Below the pieces are notes generated by a model, which was given only the letters and a program-made list of their open reading frames with translations, searched no databases and was not told where the DNA came from. DNA of 64,000 nucleotides from Cephalopachus bancanus. Taxonomy: Eukaryota; Chordata; Mammalia; Primates; Tarsiidae. Shown in pieces: positions 24,565 through 36,600 of the stretch. A program made the translations under genes and the position numbers. The stretch is taken from assembly GCA_027257055.1 (NCBI GenBank), contig JAPVLO010000620.1, positions 310,001 to 374,000 of the forward strand, written 5' to 3'. The number at the start of each line of letters is the position of its first letter. The first letter of the stretch is position 1.

Positions 24565-24851
24565 TTTTTTTAGTTGGAGTCTCACTCTCACCCAGGTTGG
24601 AGTGCAGTGGCAAACTGACCGTCACTGCAGCCTTGACCTGGCTTGGCTCAGGCTATCCTTCCGCCTCAGCCTTCCAAGTAGCTGGAACTACAGGCACATG
24701 CCACCATGCTCGGCTAATTTTTTTTATTTATTGTAGAGACGAGGTCTCACCAAGTTGCCCAGGCTGGTCTCGAACCCCTGAGCTCAGGCAATCCTCTCAC
24801 CTCAGTCTCCCAAAGTGCTGGGGTTACCGGCTTGAGCCACCGTGCCTGGCC
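24565..24851 (-). mobile_element. Alu
   Basis: Antisense Alu between exact copies of ttctattaggttct (24551-24564, 24852-24865). Confidence 0.95.
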
Positions 24852-24865
24852 TTCTATTAGGTTCT

Positions 24866-27800
24866 GAAAATATCAAACTAAATATACTACTTACAATATA
24901 TATTTATTGATATTGAAACTACAAAAATGATCAGGGGAATGAGAAACAACAATTTTATGAAGGTGTTTACCCTTGGGGGGCTATGAAGAGGCTGCCACTA
25001 AGGAGGGGCACACAAGGAGTGACAAAATGCTGATAAAGCTCTGTTTCTTCAGCTGGGAAGGGAACACTCAGGTGCTGACATTTATTCTTTGTTAAGCCGA
25101 ACATGCATGCATCTAAATACTTTGTTATATCTAGAAGTATCTCATAATGGACCATTTCCCTGATGATCACAAGTTCTGTTTAAAGTCTAGCTCTTGTTCT
25201 AAAGATAAAAAGGTTGCAGAGTTTGAAATGGAGCAAAGATGCAACCTAGGAGTCATCAAGAAAAGGTATATACAGATGTTAAGTGTGTAAAAATATATAT
25301 CTATAAGGAAATGTGTTTGAAAAATGATGCAGGGAAAGCAAATTAAATGAGAAAACGGTGGGAAAGAAAATCAACAGTGCATGCCATATAGATGGTAAAT
25401 TTCTACATACATGGCCCAGTAGAAATTTTGTATTATTTTAGGTAGATGAGGTATTTAGAAAATAAGGTAAGTGAATAAGGAAAAACTGTCTCATTTCAAG
25501 AAAAAATAGAAGATAGCCAACTGGAAAAGAAAGAAGATCATGAGGTAATTATACTATACTCAAGATTGTTTTTAAATCTTTCCTTAAAAACAAAACCAGA
25601 AATCTAAAAATTAATTTTCTACAAATGCCTTTCAATAAGTGGACATTTATTACATTCACTGTGAAACTAAGATAATTGTTGTTTGCTAAGGCAGGCAAAG
25701 TTGACAACTTTAGTGCAAATATTTTTCCTAAAACAATTCTGCACTGTCAGTTTCTGTTACATCATGGAAAACTCAAATTTCCATGTGGTATCCCAAGTCT
25801 TTAAGCAACTTTAATTAACAAAAACAAAGTATGCATTTCTCTTTAAGTTCTAGCCTAGCATTGAAAGACTGCTTTCTGGCCTACAGTTTCTGATACTCAT
25901 CTGTCCCCTTTATTTTCCACACTAGCACATTCTTTGTCTACTTCTCAGTGCAACAGATCAAGTTTACAGAGCATTGATTTCTTATATCAGTTTGACCCTA
26001 GGTAGTCTTGTAAAGACACCTTTTAGCATACTGTTCTAGTTCCCTGTCCTCATCATAAGAGCTATGGGAGCAAACAACCCTGAATGTGAATACCAGATCT
26101 ATAACTTACAAATGATGGCACTTCTGGCAAGTTACCTAAGCTCTCTGAGTCTCAGATTCCTGTACATGAAAACAGGAATAACAGTGCCTCCTTGGAAGAG
26201 TTGACTGTAAGTGATTAGATTTACTTAAACAACTTAAGAGCATATTTGGGTTCAGGTTGTAGAATTCTCAGTTCTACTCACAGACCTGCTTCCCAGTTGT
26301 ATCTCTGGATATGATCCTCAAATACCATCCCCATCTCTGTGGTCAGCAGAGATTCTTTTCTGCTTTCTAGCTTTTATGGCCCCTACAAGACCTAACAGGT
26401 CTCTGGCCACAAAGATAAAAATAATAATACCTGTTATATGATCCTACAGGGTCCTTATCTGAATTTTAGCTCTTGAGCTGATTTTGGAAATATCTTCCGT
26501 ACCTGTTTTTTAAAAATCATTAGATTTTCCAGCTCTGGATTGACTTCCTTATCCCTCTGCCTTTTTCTTTCTAATTTGCTGGAAATATATTTACTTATCA
26601 CTACCTTATTCCTTAATAATAAGGCCCTGTTATTATGAAGGCCTGCTTTCTCTATTATCCTCACACTCCACTCCATTCTCTTATAAAAACATTCCATAAC
26701 AACATGTTATAGAAAATTAATTAGGAAAAAACCCTGAGTTCTAATCTCAGACCTCTAACTTACCAAATACATGGCCTTCACAAAGTCATTTTGCTTGCCT
26801 AAGACTTGTTTTTTTCATCTGCAAAATAGAAAGTAATATGTCCTAAGATACATAATTACTTTAGCAGTTGAAGGACAAATGCAACAATACAGATAAATTG
26901 CCTTGAAAACTGTACAATACAGGTGGATTTATTCATTCAACAAAGAGATGGTATAGAATAGTGGTGAAGACAAATGAGTCTGAAGTCAAACTGACAGAAC
27001 TGGAATCCTGACTTCTATCATTTACTAGCTATATATTTTAATATATAAAATGAAGATTACTGTACCTGCTTCAAGTGACATTAGCTCAGTGATGTAAGTT
27101 ACTATTGCAATTATTAAATTCCTCCTATGTGTTAGGCATTCTACTAGATCTCTAGAAACAAAATGGAATCAAGACAGACATGGCTAACATCTTTGCCCAA
27201 AACTCTTATCTCCTACTCCACAGACTATATTTTCTAAGTTGTATATACCATATACACTTTATAGCAAAGACAAATCTGAGTAGTAGCGCATTTCCACAGA
27301 AAATCAAAATATGACTCCACAATTTCTTTTCTGTAAAAATTTCCAGTGACCTCTATGGTGATCTAGTATTTCTTTTCCAAATCCATTGCTTGAGTTGAAA
27401 CTTTCTTGAGGACTTCTAGGTAAACTATCTCGGATATGTTTCTATCAAATATAAATAATCTAAGGTAGCATTCCTCAAAGTAACATTCAAAGACCATTTG
27501 CTCCTCAGCCATCTGAAAATTTAACTACAAGGCAGGTTCCTAGGCACTGTTTCAGACCTACTGACTGAAGCTCTGTCTGAAAGAAGTGGGAGTCTGTGTC
27601 TCTAGTAAGTTCCCAATGTGATTTTTATGAAAATCCCATGTAAGAACCACTTTCCCAAGGGGAAAAAAACAAAACTTCCACTACATAAGAAGTGTGCAAC
27701 CAAAGGAAATACCGAAGAATAATGATCTAAAGTTTCACAAACAAGAAACATTTTTAATCCTCAGAATAAATTTTCTCATGTTTCTCTTAGTAGTGGAGTC

Positions 27801-28429
27801 AGCAATGCATGGCAATCAAGACCAAAACTGACTTGATCATATGTACTTCAACTACAAGTGTTCAAAAGAGTTCTATTCTACAGGCCGAGACAGGATGGAA
27901 AGGGGACACTGGAAATGCTTACCCAGATTTTAGAAGAAGCAAAGAAAACAGTGTGTTACTACAATAGTCACACCTATTAAAACTGGGTTTTGATGATCTC
28001 AGAAAATGGAACCGCTTTCTCTTAAACTCCGCCAACTAATGACAGACCTCTCTACACCAACTCTCCACATCTACCACAAACCTGCTGGAGGTCAAATTGA
28101 CCTGTGACCATCAGAACAATTAGAGGTAAGGAGATATATAGTTTTTTGATAAGGGTAAACAGAAAAAACCAATTAAAATGTACATGTATGTCTCTTGGGC
28201 AGGTAGGCAGTTGATAGAGATCTCACTAACATGGTAGAGAAGCAGCCTTGAACCCCTAGGTGTGAACTTGCCAAATAATAACAATTCAAAGCTAATGGAC
28301 AAAAACCTTTCTCTACCCACCAAAGCCACAGGAGCTGAGACCCGCTCTGGTTCAGATAATAAGATGCCTTGGAGGGCTTTCCTTCCTAAGACGCTGGGTG
28401 AGTTTAGGATGGCGACTGCAGGGAGTCCA
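24866..28429. other. ATL1 intron 1, low-repeat stretch with MIR relics
   Basis: Mostly non-repetitive sequence. MIR-like pieces in sense orientation lie at about 26045-26250 (tggcaagttacctaagctctctgagtctcag), 26735-26900 (aaagtcattttgcttgcctaagactt ... catctgcaaaatag) and 26945-27155 (ttactagctatatat ... tgtgttaggcattctactag). An 80-codon minus frame at 26455-26697 matches nothing known to me. No ATL1 exon recognised. Confidence 0.55.
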
Positions 28430-29296
28430 CAGAACCGCGCAGAACTGAGTCTGGAGCCGCCGAGGGGCGGGGCCGCGACTCCCCCGCAGCGCTGCCGGGC
28501 TCTTCCCCGCCGGCGTGAGCGCCGCCCACCCGCCCGCGGGGGCACACGCTGGGCCTCGCCTCTCCTTTCTCCTCCCCTCGGCCTGGTGCTGAATCATGAG
28601 CCCAACATCTCCAGAAGGTAAAACCAAAGAACAAAGACATCCTTGGAGCTGGTTTGAATGGGGTCGGCGCGGGGCAGAAGGCTGGAAACCTCAACTTTGT
28701 TCCCCTTCTTCCCAAATCCCCCCACCCAACCCCCAAATAAAGACAAGGGCTGCAGCGCTCAGGGAATCCCCAGAAGGTGCTCCTCCTCCCGCCCGGGTCT
28801 GCAACAGCCGGATCTGGGCGGGGGCGCTCCACTTCATTGTTCCAACGCGCCCGCCTGCCGGAGCCCGCGCCCGGCCCCTGCGGGGTGGTCGAGCTCGTGG
28901 TTCCCGGGTGGGAGACTGGGGCCCCTCTCGGCCGCGTAGCTGCAGCACACCCCCCCCCCGCCCCCACAGTTCTCCTTCCCGCTCATCGCTGATCGCTAAG
29001 GCGGAACCGAGTCCCGGGAGGCGCCCGGTGGTGCTGTCCAAATGCTGGGAGGAGGCGGGCGCAGGCTGGGGAGCGGCCAGCCGCAGCTGGAGGCCCAGCC
29101 TCCGAGAGGCTGCCGCCCTCGCCCCGCCGGCGCGGAGGGAGACATGGCTCGGTATGGCTCCTCCGACCCAACCGGGAGCCGCTTGGCGCGGCCGTCTCCC
29201 GGGGAGGCAGCGAGGAGCAGCCTCGGCCCTCCCCGTCTCCAGAAGCAGCAGAGGGCCAGCCCCTGGCAGGCTGCAGAAGCGGCCTTGGCGACTCAC

Positions 29297-29330
29297 CCCA
29301 GCTGTTTCTGTCCCTGCGGGTCTTGGCCAT
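29297..29330 (-). CDS. ATL1: ATL1 (atlastin-1) first coding exon
   Basis: Atlastin-1 is a dynamin-related GTPase of the ER membrane that fuses tubules into three-way junctions; human mutations cause spastic paraplegia SPG3A. The minus strand reads MAKTRRDRNSW plus one base of codon 12, then a consensus donor (G|GTGAGT, intron from 29296). I recall the human protein beginning MAKNRRDRNSWG, so codon 4 differs (Asn to Thr). The ATG has a good context (gcgccATGG). This is the short cytosolic tail before the GTPase domain; the phase-1 junction fits a Gly codon split by the intron. Upstream on the same strand, a long pyrimidine tract ends in gcagcag at 29460-29454, so the exon may be spliced (29457 or 29454 to 29297) as well as started locally. 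The exon lies in a CpG island. The next coding exon was not found down to base 1. Confidence 0.93.
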
Positions 29331-29457
29331 GGCGCTCCAGGATCCGAGAGCAGCGAGGCGCGGTCACTGTGCTCGCTGTCGCTCCGGGCCGCAGGTTGAT
29401 GGCAGCGGGAGGCTCGGTGCTGCGCTGGGCGCAGCCGCTCCGACTCTGAGGATGCTG
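29331..29457 (-). other. ATL1: Candidate ATL1 5'UTR with splice acceptor
   Basis: Read on the minus strand, about 40 nt of almost pure pyrimidine (from near 29505 down to 29465) end in gccgcagcag, followed by 125 nt of GC-rich leader and the ATL1 ATG. This looks like a 3' splice site with a tandem NAGNAG choice at 29457 or 29454. If used, it would receive an upstream noncoding exon, for which a matching strong donor exists at 49938. Inference from splice-signal shape; no transcript evidence is available here. Confidence 0.5.
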
Positions 29458-29600
29458 CTGCGGCGGGTGGGAAGGAGTGGGGAGGAAAAGGGAGGAGAAA
29501 GCGATGAACCAAGCTCAGCATCACAAGCCCGAGTTCACACAGACACCAGCGTCACGCCCTCCCTGCCTCAGCCCACCCCGGGCGTGAAGACGGTGACAGA

Positions 29601-30148
29601 CGAGGCACTGCAACATTTTCAACATAAAACACACACAAATAAACGCCCCCCCCACTCTCCCAAGGAATGGAACAGCCTTGTCTAGTCGCAGAAACACAAA
29701 CTGATACACTGCATTATTCTGGATGTTCCAATAACTGCCTCCCAGAACAGTTACATGTGAGTACAAACAATTTGGCAACATTTATGCAGCCAAAGTAGTT
29801 TAAATTATCTGCATTATTCTACCAGGCACCATTTTTTTACCCCCATTTTAAAAGCAAGGTCATGTTAGTAAAGAGACCATCCTGTATTTTTGTATATGCA
29901 TACTGGACACGTGCGTCTTAAAATTAGACTAGCAAAATTGACATGAAAAAGATAAATGAATGCTCGAGAGTCATCATCACCTGTAACTCAATGTCTAGTG
30001 GGTAAAATCTCCCAGCGGATTTGCAGAGATGAAGTCCCGAGTTACCGTCCAACAGCAAATATTTGAAGTAAAACCATACTACATAGTCTGGATGGGCCTT
30101 GGCAGCCGTAAAGGTTGCAGACAATTTTGAACAAAAAGCAAAAAAAGA
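29601..30148. other. Intergenic or ATL1 leader-intron sequence
   Basis: Falls off the CpG island into ordinary sequence; no repeat or exon seen before the trimeric Alu. Confidence 0.45.
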
Positions 30149-30571
30149 GCCGGGCTCGGTGGCTCGGCCTGTAATCCCATGCCTTGGGAGGCTGAGGTGT
30201 GTGGATTGCCTGAGCCCGCGGGTTCGAGACCCACCTGGGCAACTTCACGAGACCTCATCTCTACAATAAATCAAAAATTAGAGCTGGGCTCGGTGGCTCA
30301 GCCTGTAATCCCGCGCCTTTGGGAGGCTGAGGTGAGTGGATTGTCTGAGCCCGCGGGTTCGAGACCCGCCTGGGCAGCGAGACCTCATCTCTACAATAAA
30401 TCAAAAAATCAGCCGGGTGTGGTAGCGCGCGTCTGTAATTCCAGCTACTCAGAAGGCTGAGGCAGAAGGATCGCCGGAGCCCAGCAGGTCAAGGCTGCGG
30501 TGGCCGGGAGCGGCCACTGCACTCCAGTCTGGGCGACAGAGTGAGACTCCAACTCAAAAAAAAAAAAAAAA
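30149..30571 (+). mobile_element. Trimeric Alu (extra left arm)
   Basis: A left-arm monomer (30149-30281, ending at the linker caataaatcaaaaattag) is followed without A-tail or gap by a complete dimeric Alu (30283-30571). The order is left-left-right. The two left arms differ at several positions, for example ccatgccttggg against ccgcgcctttggg. One A-tail is present at the end only. Confidence 0.93.
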
Positions 30572-30944
30572 GAAAACTTAAAAAAATATTCTTAATCTCC
30601 CCCTTTTCACAGCTTTCTTCCACTCCGCCTACAAACTCAGCTGTTTTCAGTACCCTAGAAATACTGTCCCTCATGCTACCTTGCCCATGAGGTACCACCA
30701 TCCCATTCCTTACCTCCTCGCTGTCTCCTCCTGCCTCAGGTTGTTCCCACACTCTCTACTGATCAGTTCTTAGGCGGTCACTGCTAGCCTCCCAGTTACC
30801 AGATTTGTGTCCTCTGCTTGTTCCTCACTGTACACAACTCCTCACTCTCTCAATATAACTTACTATGATGGTTTCAGATAGGACCTCCATGCTGATGATT
30901 TCCAAATCTATACTTATGTCTTATATCCTCCCTCCCTTCCTCCC
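30572..30944. other. Intergenic, no recognised feature
   Basis: Pyrimidine-rich, unique-looking sequence; no repeat identified. Confidence 0.4.
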
Positions 30945-31229
30945 CCCCACCAAGGTCTCACACTATTACCCAGGAGAGAATACAGTAGGGGGATCACAAC
31001 TCACTGTAACCTTGAATTTCTAGGCTCAAGCTAACCTCCTGCTTCAGCCTCCTGAATACCTAGGACTACAAACATGCACCACCATGCTGGTTATTTATTT
31101 TTTAATTTCTTGTAGACATGGGGTCTTGCTATGCTGTCCAGGCTGGTCTCAAATTCCTGGCCTCGGGATCCTCCTACCCTCAGCCTTCCAAAGTGCTGGG
31201 ATTACAGGCATGAGCCACTGTGCTTGGCC
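30945..31229 (-). mobile_element. Alu, old and diverged
   Basis: Antisense Alu from aaggtctcacactattaccc to ccactgtgcttggcc; AluJ-like. Confidence 0.88.
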
Positions 31230-31903
31230 TTATGCTCTCTTAAGGAGAGAGAATCATCATGCCACTGGTTTTACAACTGCTGGAACTTATCCTCACTGTT
31301 TTCCTATTGACACTTCAGCATCAACATGTCGACTCAAACTCTCTCACCCACCACTGCCAAATCTCATGTATTCCATATTTCAGTTAGTGGTTCTCCTAGT
31401 GACCGCAGAGCTGTGAACACTGTAAACCGAGTTTATGTTATAATTTTAAAGGCGGCTATGTTCAATAGAGTTGAAACAACAGTAATGAAACAACATAGGA
31501 AGACAGAAATTCTCTCATCCTTGTACCTATAAACCGACCTCATAGAACAAAAAGAAGTGTGTTCTCCTTATCTTCTTAATTCCTTTATCACTCTCAGCTT
31601 ACACTCCAGCCTGAAAATCTTTTTCATGTGACTCCTATTTTTAAAAAAGAGTACAGTAGATTATACAAAAAGGAAAAAATTATATACTTTAATATCTATC
31701 CCTAATTGAAAAGGAAATAAAATTTATAAAAAACTTTTGCTTTGCAATTAATAAGTAATCAGTGAGCCAACATTCTGAGATGATGAGAATATTTTAAGCT
31801 TCAGTAAATAACTATATATGATTTTTTGTACTGTTAGGTAGGAACGTTTCATCCAATGATTTTAGCATCCATTGATCCTTATCTGCATCAATTTTACCTT
31901 TAG
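31230..31903. other. Intergenic, no recognised feature
   Basis: Mixed composition; nothing assignable and no supported gene. Confidence 0.4.
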
Positions 31904-31905
31904 TA

Positions 31906-31938
<33 letters not shown>
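31904..31938. repeat. (ATT)n microsatellite in Alu tail
   Basis: About eleven ATT units replace the T tract of the following antisense Alu. Confidence 0.95.
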
Positions 31939-32213
31939 TTGAGTTGGGTCTCACTCTGTCCCAGACTGCAGTGCAGTGGCACGCTCCTGGCCACCATAGC
32001 CTCGGCCTGCTGGGCTCCGGCGATCCTTCCGCCTCAGCTTTCCAAGTAGCTGGAACTATAGGCGCACGCCATGCCTGGCTAATTTTTTTATTTATTGTAG
32101 AGATGAGGTCTCGCCAAGTTGGCCAGGCAGGTCTCAAACCCGCAGGCTCAGGCAATCCACTCACCTCAGCCTCCCAAAGCACGGGATTACAGGCTGAGCC
32201 ACTGAGCCCGGCT
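31939..32213 (-). mobile_element. Alu
   Basis: Antisense lemur-type Alu whose tail has become the (ATT)n repeat. Confidence 0.93.
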
Positions 32214-32690
32214 CCTAGTGATTTTTAAATGGGGATTTAAAAATAATTATATCATCTCTTATACACATAGTAGCTGGCATTCCCTCTTCCATCTTTGTTG
32301 AGTGCCACTATGAATTTATAGCATCTAAAAACAATTGATTTGCTATTTTCTATTACCATCTTTACTCTTTTTAATGCTCAAATTGCCCTAAATTTGGCCA
32401 AGGGGAGCAAGCCCCTTTGAGTCATGTCTCCTTTTAACATGCCCCTATTTTTCTTTGAACATTTTTGTTTTCCAACACAAGAAAATGTTTCAGATGTCCC
32501 TAGGATTTTTCCTGCCTTAGAACTAGAATTAACCATTTCTCCAAGATGCTCTGGCTGCTTTTAATGAGAAAATGTATTTAGAAACCAAGATCTGGATGTT
32601 AGTTGTGTGCATTGCTGGCCGAAGTGTCACTTCCCTTTTGGCAGACATTGCTGAAGCACATTTAAAAAAAAATTATAAGTTTAATCTAAC
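32214..32690. other. Intergenic, no recognised feature
   Basis: Unique-looking; no exon or clear repeat. Confidence 0.4.
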
Positions 32691-33291
32691 CTGAAGAAAT
32701 ATCTTCAACAGTATGAAAATACAAATATTCATGGTTATTTATTACAGCATTTTTTGTCATTGTAAAAAAAATACTGGAAACAATCTAAATGCCCATATAT
32801 AGAAGTGTGGTTGATATACTATAATACATCTATACAATGAAATATTATACAGCTGTGAGGAATACAGAAGATCCCTATAAACAGAGTGATTTCCAGAATA
32901 CACTTTTTTTTAGAGTAAGAAATGTAGTTTATTTAGAAAGTAAATTAGAAAGAGAGAAAGAGGAGATTCAGTTCCCCAAGGTAGGGGAGAGGGCCAAAGC
33001 TTAAGAAAACATGACCTGGCCATAGCTCAAAAAGGACATGGCCATACCATCTTAGCAAGGCAGTGGCCCAGAATACACTATTAAATGAAAAGGGAAAAGC
33101 ACAAACTGTGTATCCTTCCTGTAAAAAGGAAAGGTTAGGAAAAAATAAATGTACCTGTCTATCTGTGCACATTAATACAGCAAAAATAAACCAGTAATGA
33201 CTGAGAGTTGTTATCCATGGGAGACAGGTGGGGACAGGGTGGAAACAATGGAAGAATAGGAACAGGGAAATGTGGGTTAGGGAAACCGATA
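32690..33291 (+). mobile_element. Old L1 3' end with later insert
   Basis: actggaaacaatctaaatgccc, caatgaaatattatacagctg and acaaactgtgtatccttcctg show a diverged L1 3' end; split at 32904-33067 by a retrocopy and bounded on the right by the full-length L1. Confidence 0.6.
32904..33067 (-). mobile_element. LTR-derived, poly-A-tailed retrocopy
   Basis: A 164-bp insert between exact copies of ccagaatacac (32893-32903, 33068-33078). On the minus strand it ends in taaataaac, about 19 nt of sequence, then A8, as a processed polyadenylated RNA would. Its body (tgagctatgg, aagctttggccctc, aatttactttctaaataaa) matches an LTR-like segment at 44361-44495. It looks like an L1-mobilised copy of the 3' end of an ERV/LTR transcript. 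Confidence 0.78.
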
Positions 33292-33628
33292 CTTCTCTAC
33301 GTTTTTTTTTTTAATCAATATTTTTTATTATGGTTTTGTGAGGTACAGTTAAGAGTTAGGTGTACAATTACGTTTCATTCAGGCACCCTGTTGATAAGAG
33401 GTGTTTCCCCATCCCCAGACAGATATTTGCGACTGTTAATCCCATCTCCCCCCCATAGTTTCCCAGTACCGTCAGTCATTTTCTTATAGTATTACATTGG
33501 ATGTTCAAGGTCCATTATATGAGTGAGAACATGTGATACTCAGATCTTTGTTTCTGTGAGAGGTCACTCAGTATCATAGACTCGAGTTCCACCCAGGTTG
33601 CTGCGAAATTCATGATTTTGTTCTTTTT

Positions 33629-36600
33629 TTATCGTGTATATGTACACATTTTTTTAATCCAATCCTCTTTGGATGGGAAGCATGGTTGTTTCCAGGTTCT
33701 TACTATTGTGAACAACACTGCAATAAACATACATGTGCAGGTATCTTTTTTATAGAGTGATTTGAGTTCTTCAGGGTATATTCCCAGTAGTGGGATTGCA
33801 GGGTCATATGGGAGGTTGATATTTAGAGCTTTTAGGAATCGCCACACTGCTTTCCACAGAGGTTGCACTAGTTTACACTCCCACCAACAGTATAGAAGTG
33901 TTTCCTTTTCACCACACCCTCTCCAGCAGCTGTTATTTTTTGAATTATTGATAATTGCCATTCTGACTGGAGTTATGTGGTATCTCAGTGTGGTTTTGAT
34001 TTGCATCTCCCTGATAATTAGTGAGGTTGAGCATTTCTTCATGTGTTTGTTGGCTGCTCAGATGTCCTCTTTTGTGAAGTGTCTGTTCATATCTTTTGCC
34101 CATTTTATAATGGGGTTGTTTTTTTCTTTTCAGCACATTTTAGTTCCTTGTAGATCCAGGATGCTAAGCCTTTGTCAGACCTGGTGTTGGCAAATATTTT
34201 TTCCCTGTCTGTAGGCTGTCTCCCTGCTCTCTTGATGGTTTCTTTGGCCTTGCAGAAGCTTGTCAGTTTAATAAGGTCCCACTTGTCTATCTTCTCTCTT
34301 ATGACCTGTGGGTTTCAGGTTTTGTTTAGGAATTGGATGCCAGTTCCGATTTCCATGAGGGTATTTCCTTCATTTTCTAAGGTTCTTATGGTTTGAGGTT
34401 TTACATTTAGGTCTCTGATCCATTTGGAGTTAAATGTTGTGCATGGGGATAGATAGGGGTCCTGTTTCAATCTTCTGCATGTGGTCAGCCAGTTTTCCCA
34501 TCACTATTTACTGAATAGGTTCTCCTCTCCCCAGTGGTAGGTGGTGGAGGCCTTGTCGAAGATGAGTTGGTTGAGAAATTGAGGTTTTGCTTCTGGAATC
34601 TCAATTCTATTCCATTGATCTATATGCCTGTTCCTATACCAATACCAAGCTGTTTTGATGACTGTAGCTTTATAGTAAAGTGTGAAGTCTGGTAATGTGA
34701 TACCACCTGCTTTGTTTTTTTTTTTTGCTGAGGATTGTTCTGGCTATTCTTGGTTGTTTGTGTTTCCATATGAATTCCTGTGTTGTCTTTTCTAGGTCTG
34801 AGAAGAATGTTGCTGGTAATTTGATGGGTATCACATTGAATTTGTAGATTGCCTTAGGTAAGATGGACATCTTCACAATGTTGATTCTTCCAATCCATGA
34901 GCATGGCATATTTTTCCACTTGTTTGTGCCATCTTTGATTTCTTTGAGCAGTGTTTTATAGTTTTCATTGTAAAGGTCTTGGAAGATGCCAAGGTATTTC
35001 ATTTTTTTTGTGGCTATTGTGAATGGAATTGTGTTTTTTTATTTGGGTTTCTGTTTGTTTATTATTGGTGTAGAGAAATGCGATTGTCTTTTGTACATTT
35101 ATTTTGTATTCTGAGACTTTGCCAAAGGCCTTTATTAGTGTAAGGAGGTTTTTGACAGATTCTCTTGGGTTTTCAAGGTACACAATCATATCATCTGCAA
35201 AGAGAGATAACTTGACTTCCTCTTTTCCTATTTGGATACCCCTGATTGCCCCCTCTTCTCTGATTGCTCAAGCCAGGACTTCCAATACTATGTTGAACAG
35301 GAGGGGTGAGAGTGGGCATCCTTGTCTTGTTCCAGTTTTCAGGGGAAATGGTTCCAATTTTTGTCCATTTAGGAGTATGCTGGCTGTGGGTTTCTCATAG
35401 ATGGCTTTTACTATTTTGAGGTATATTCCCCATATGCCTAGATGTTCAAGGGTTTTTATCAAGAAGGGGTGCTGGATTTTATCAAAAGCTTTTTCTGAAT
35501 CTAATGATATAATCATGTGGTTTTGTTTTGACATCTGTTGATGTATTTAATTACATTTATGGTTTTACGAATGTTGAACCATCCTTGCATCCCAGGGATG
35601 AAGCCTACTTGGTCATGGTGGGTGATTTTTGAGATGTATTGCTGAATTTGGTTTGCTAGGATCTTGTTGAGAATTTTAGCATCTATGTTCATCAAAGATA
35701 TTGGCCTGCAGTTCTCTTTCTTTGTTGGATCTTTACCTGGCTTGGGTATCAATGTGATGTTGGCTTCGTAAAATGATTTGGGGAGAGTTCCATCTTTTTC
35801 AATCGCCTGGAATACCTTCAGTAGGATTGGTATCAGCTCCTCCTTAAATGTCTTGTAGAATTCTGCTGGAAAGCCATCTGGACCAGGGCTTTTTTTGGTA
35901 GGAAGTTTTCTTATTATGTAGTCGATTTCCTTGATTGTTATTGGTCTATTTAGGGTCTCAATTTCTTCTTGTTCCAATCTAGGTAGGTGATGTGATGTCA
36001 GAAAGTCCTCCATTTCCTTAAGGTTTTCAAGTTTGTTTCCATACAAGTGTACGTAGTCTCTAATGATCTTTTGTATTTCTTCAGGGTCAGATGTGACTTC
36101 ATCTTTTGTGTTTCTGATTGTGCTTATTTGGTTTTTTTCTGTTTTTTCTTGGTCGGTCTAGCTAGGGGACCATCTATCTTGTTTATCCTTTCGAAGAACC
36201 AGCTTTTTGTTTCATTGATTTTTTATGTTATCTTTTCGTCTTCTATGTCCTAGATTTGGGCTTTTATTTTGGTGATCTGAATTCTTCTGCTGAAATTAGG
36301 GTTTTTGTGGTCTTGCTTTTCCAGCTTCTTTAGGTGGCTGTTAGGTTGTTAATTTGTGTTCCTTCCATTTTCTTCATGTGTGTTTGTAGGGATATAAATT
36401 CCCCTCTTACTACAGCTTTCAAGGCATCCCAGAGATTTTGGTAAGATGTTTCTTCATTTTCATTTGTTTCCAGGTATCTTCTGATCTCTGTTTTGATTTC
36501 ATCATTGACCCAGGAGTTGTTTAGCATCATGCTGTTTAGTGTCCATGTCTTTGTGGGTTTTGGGGGGACTTTGTTGGTGTCAATGTTTATTTTTATTCCA

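Larger units (their letters stand above)
28430..29600. promoter_or_regulatory. CpG island around the ATL1 start exon
   Basis: A GC- and CpG-rich block starts abruptly near 28430 and fades near 29600, with AT-rich intron on both sides. It contains the ATL1 coding start (29330) and continues about 850 bp into intron 1. No TATA box is seen; several GC-box-like runs and a C-rich tract (28950-28968) occur. It is probably a promoter used for ATL1 transcripts starting close to the ATG. Long open frames on both strands here come from the lack of AT-rich stops and are not genes. Confidence 0.75.

Noticed and set aside
26455..26697. 80-codon minus-strand frame in ATL1 intron
   Set aside because: Lys/Glu/Arg-rich, no family match, not an ATL1 exon.
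28596..29524. Long open frames on both strands (267 and 277 codons) near the ATL1 start
   Set aside because: They overlap each other in a CpG island where stops are rare, have Arg/Pro/Ala/Gly-rich composition and match nothing; only the short ATL1 exon frame is recognisable.
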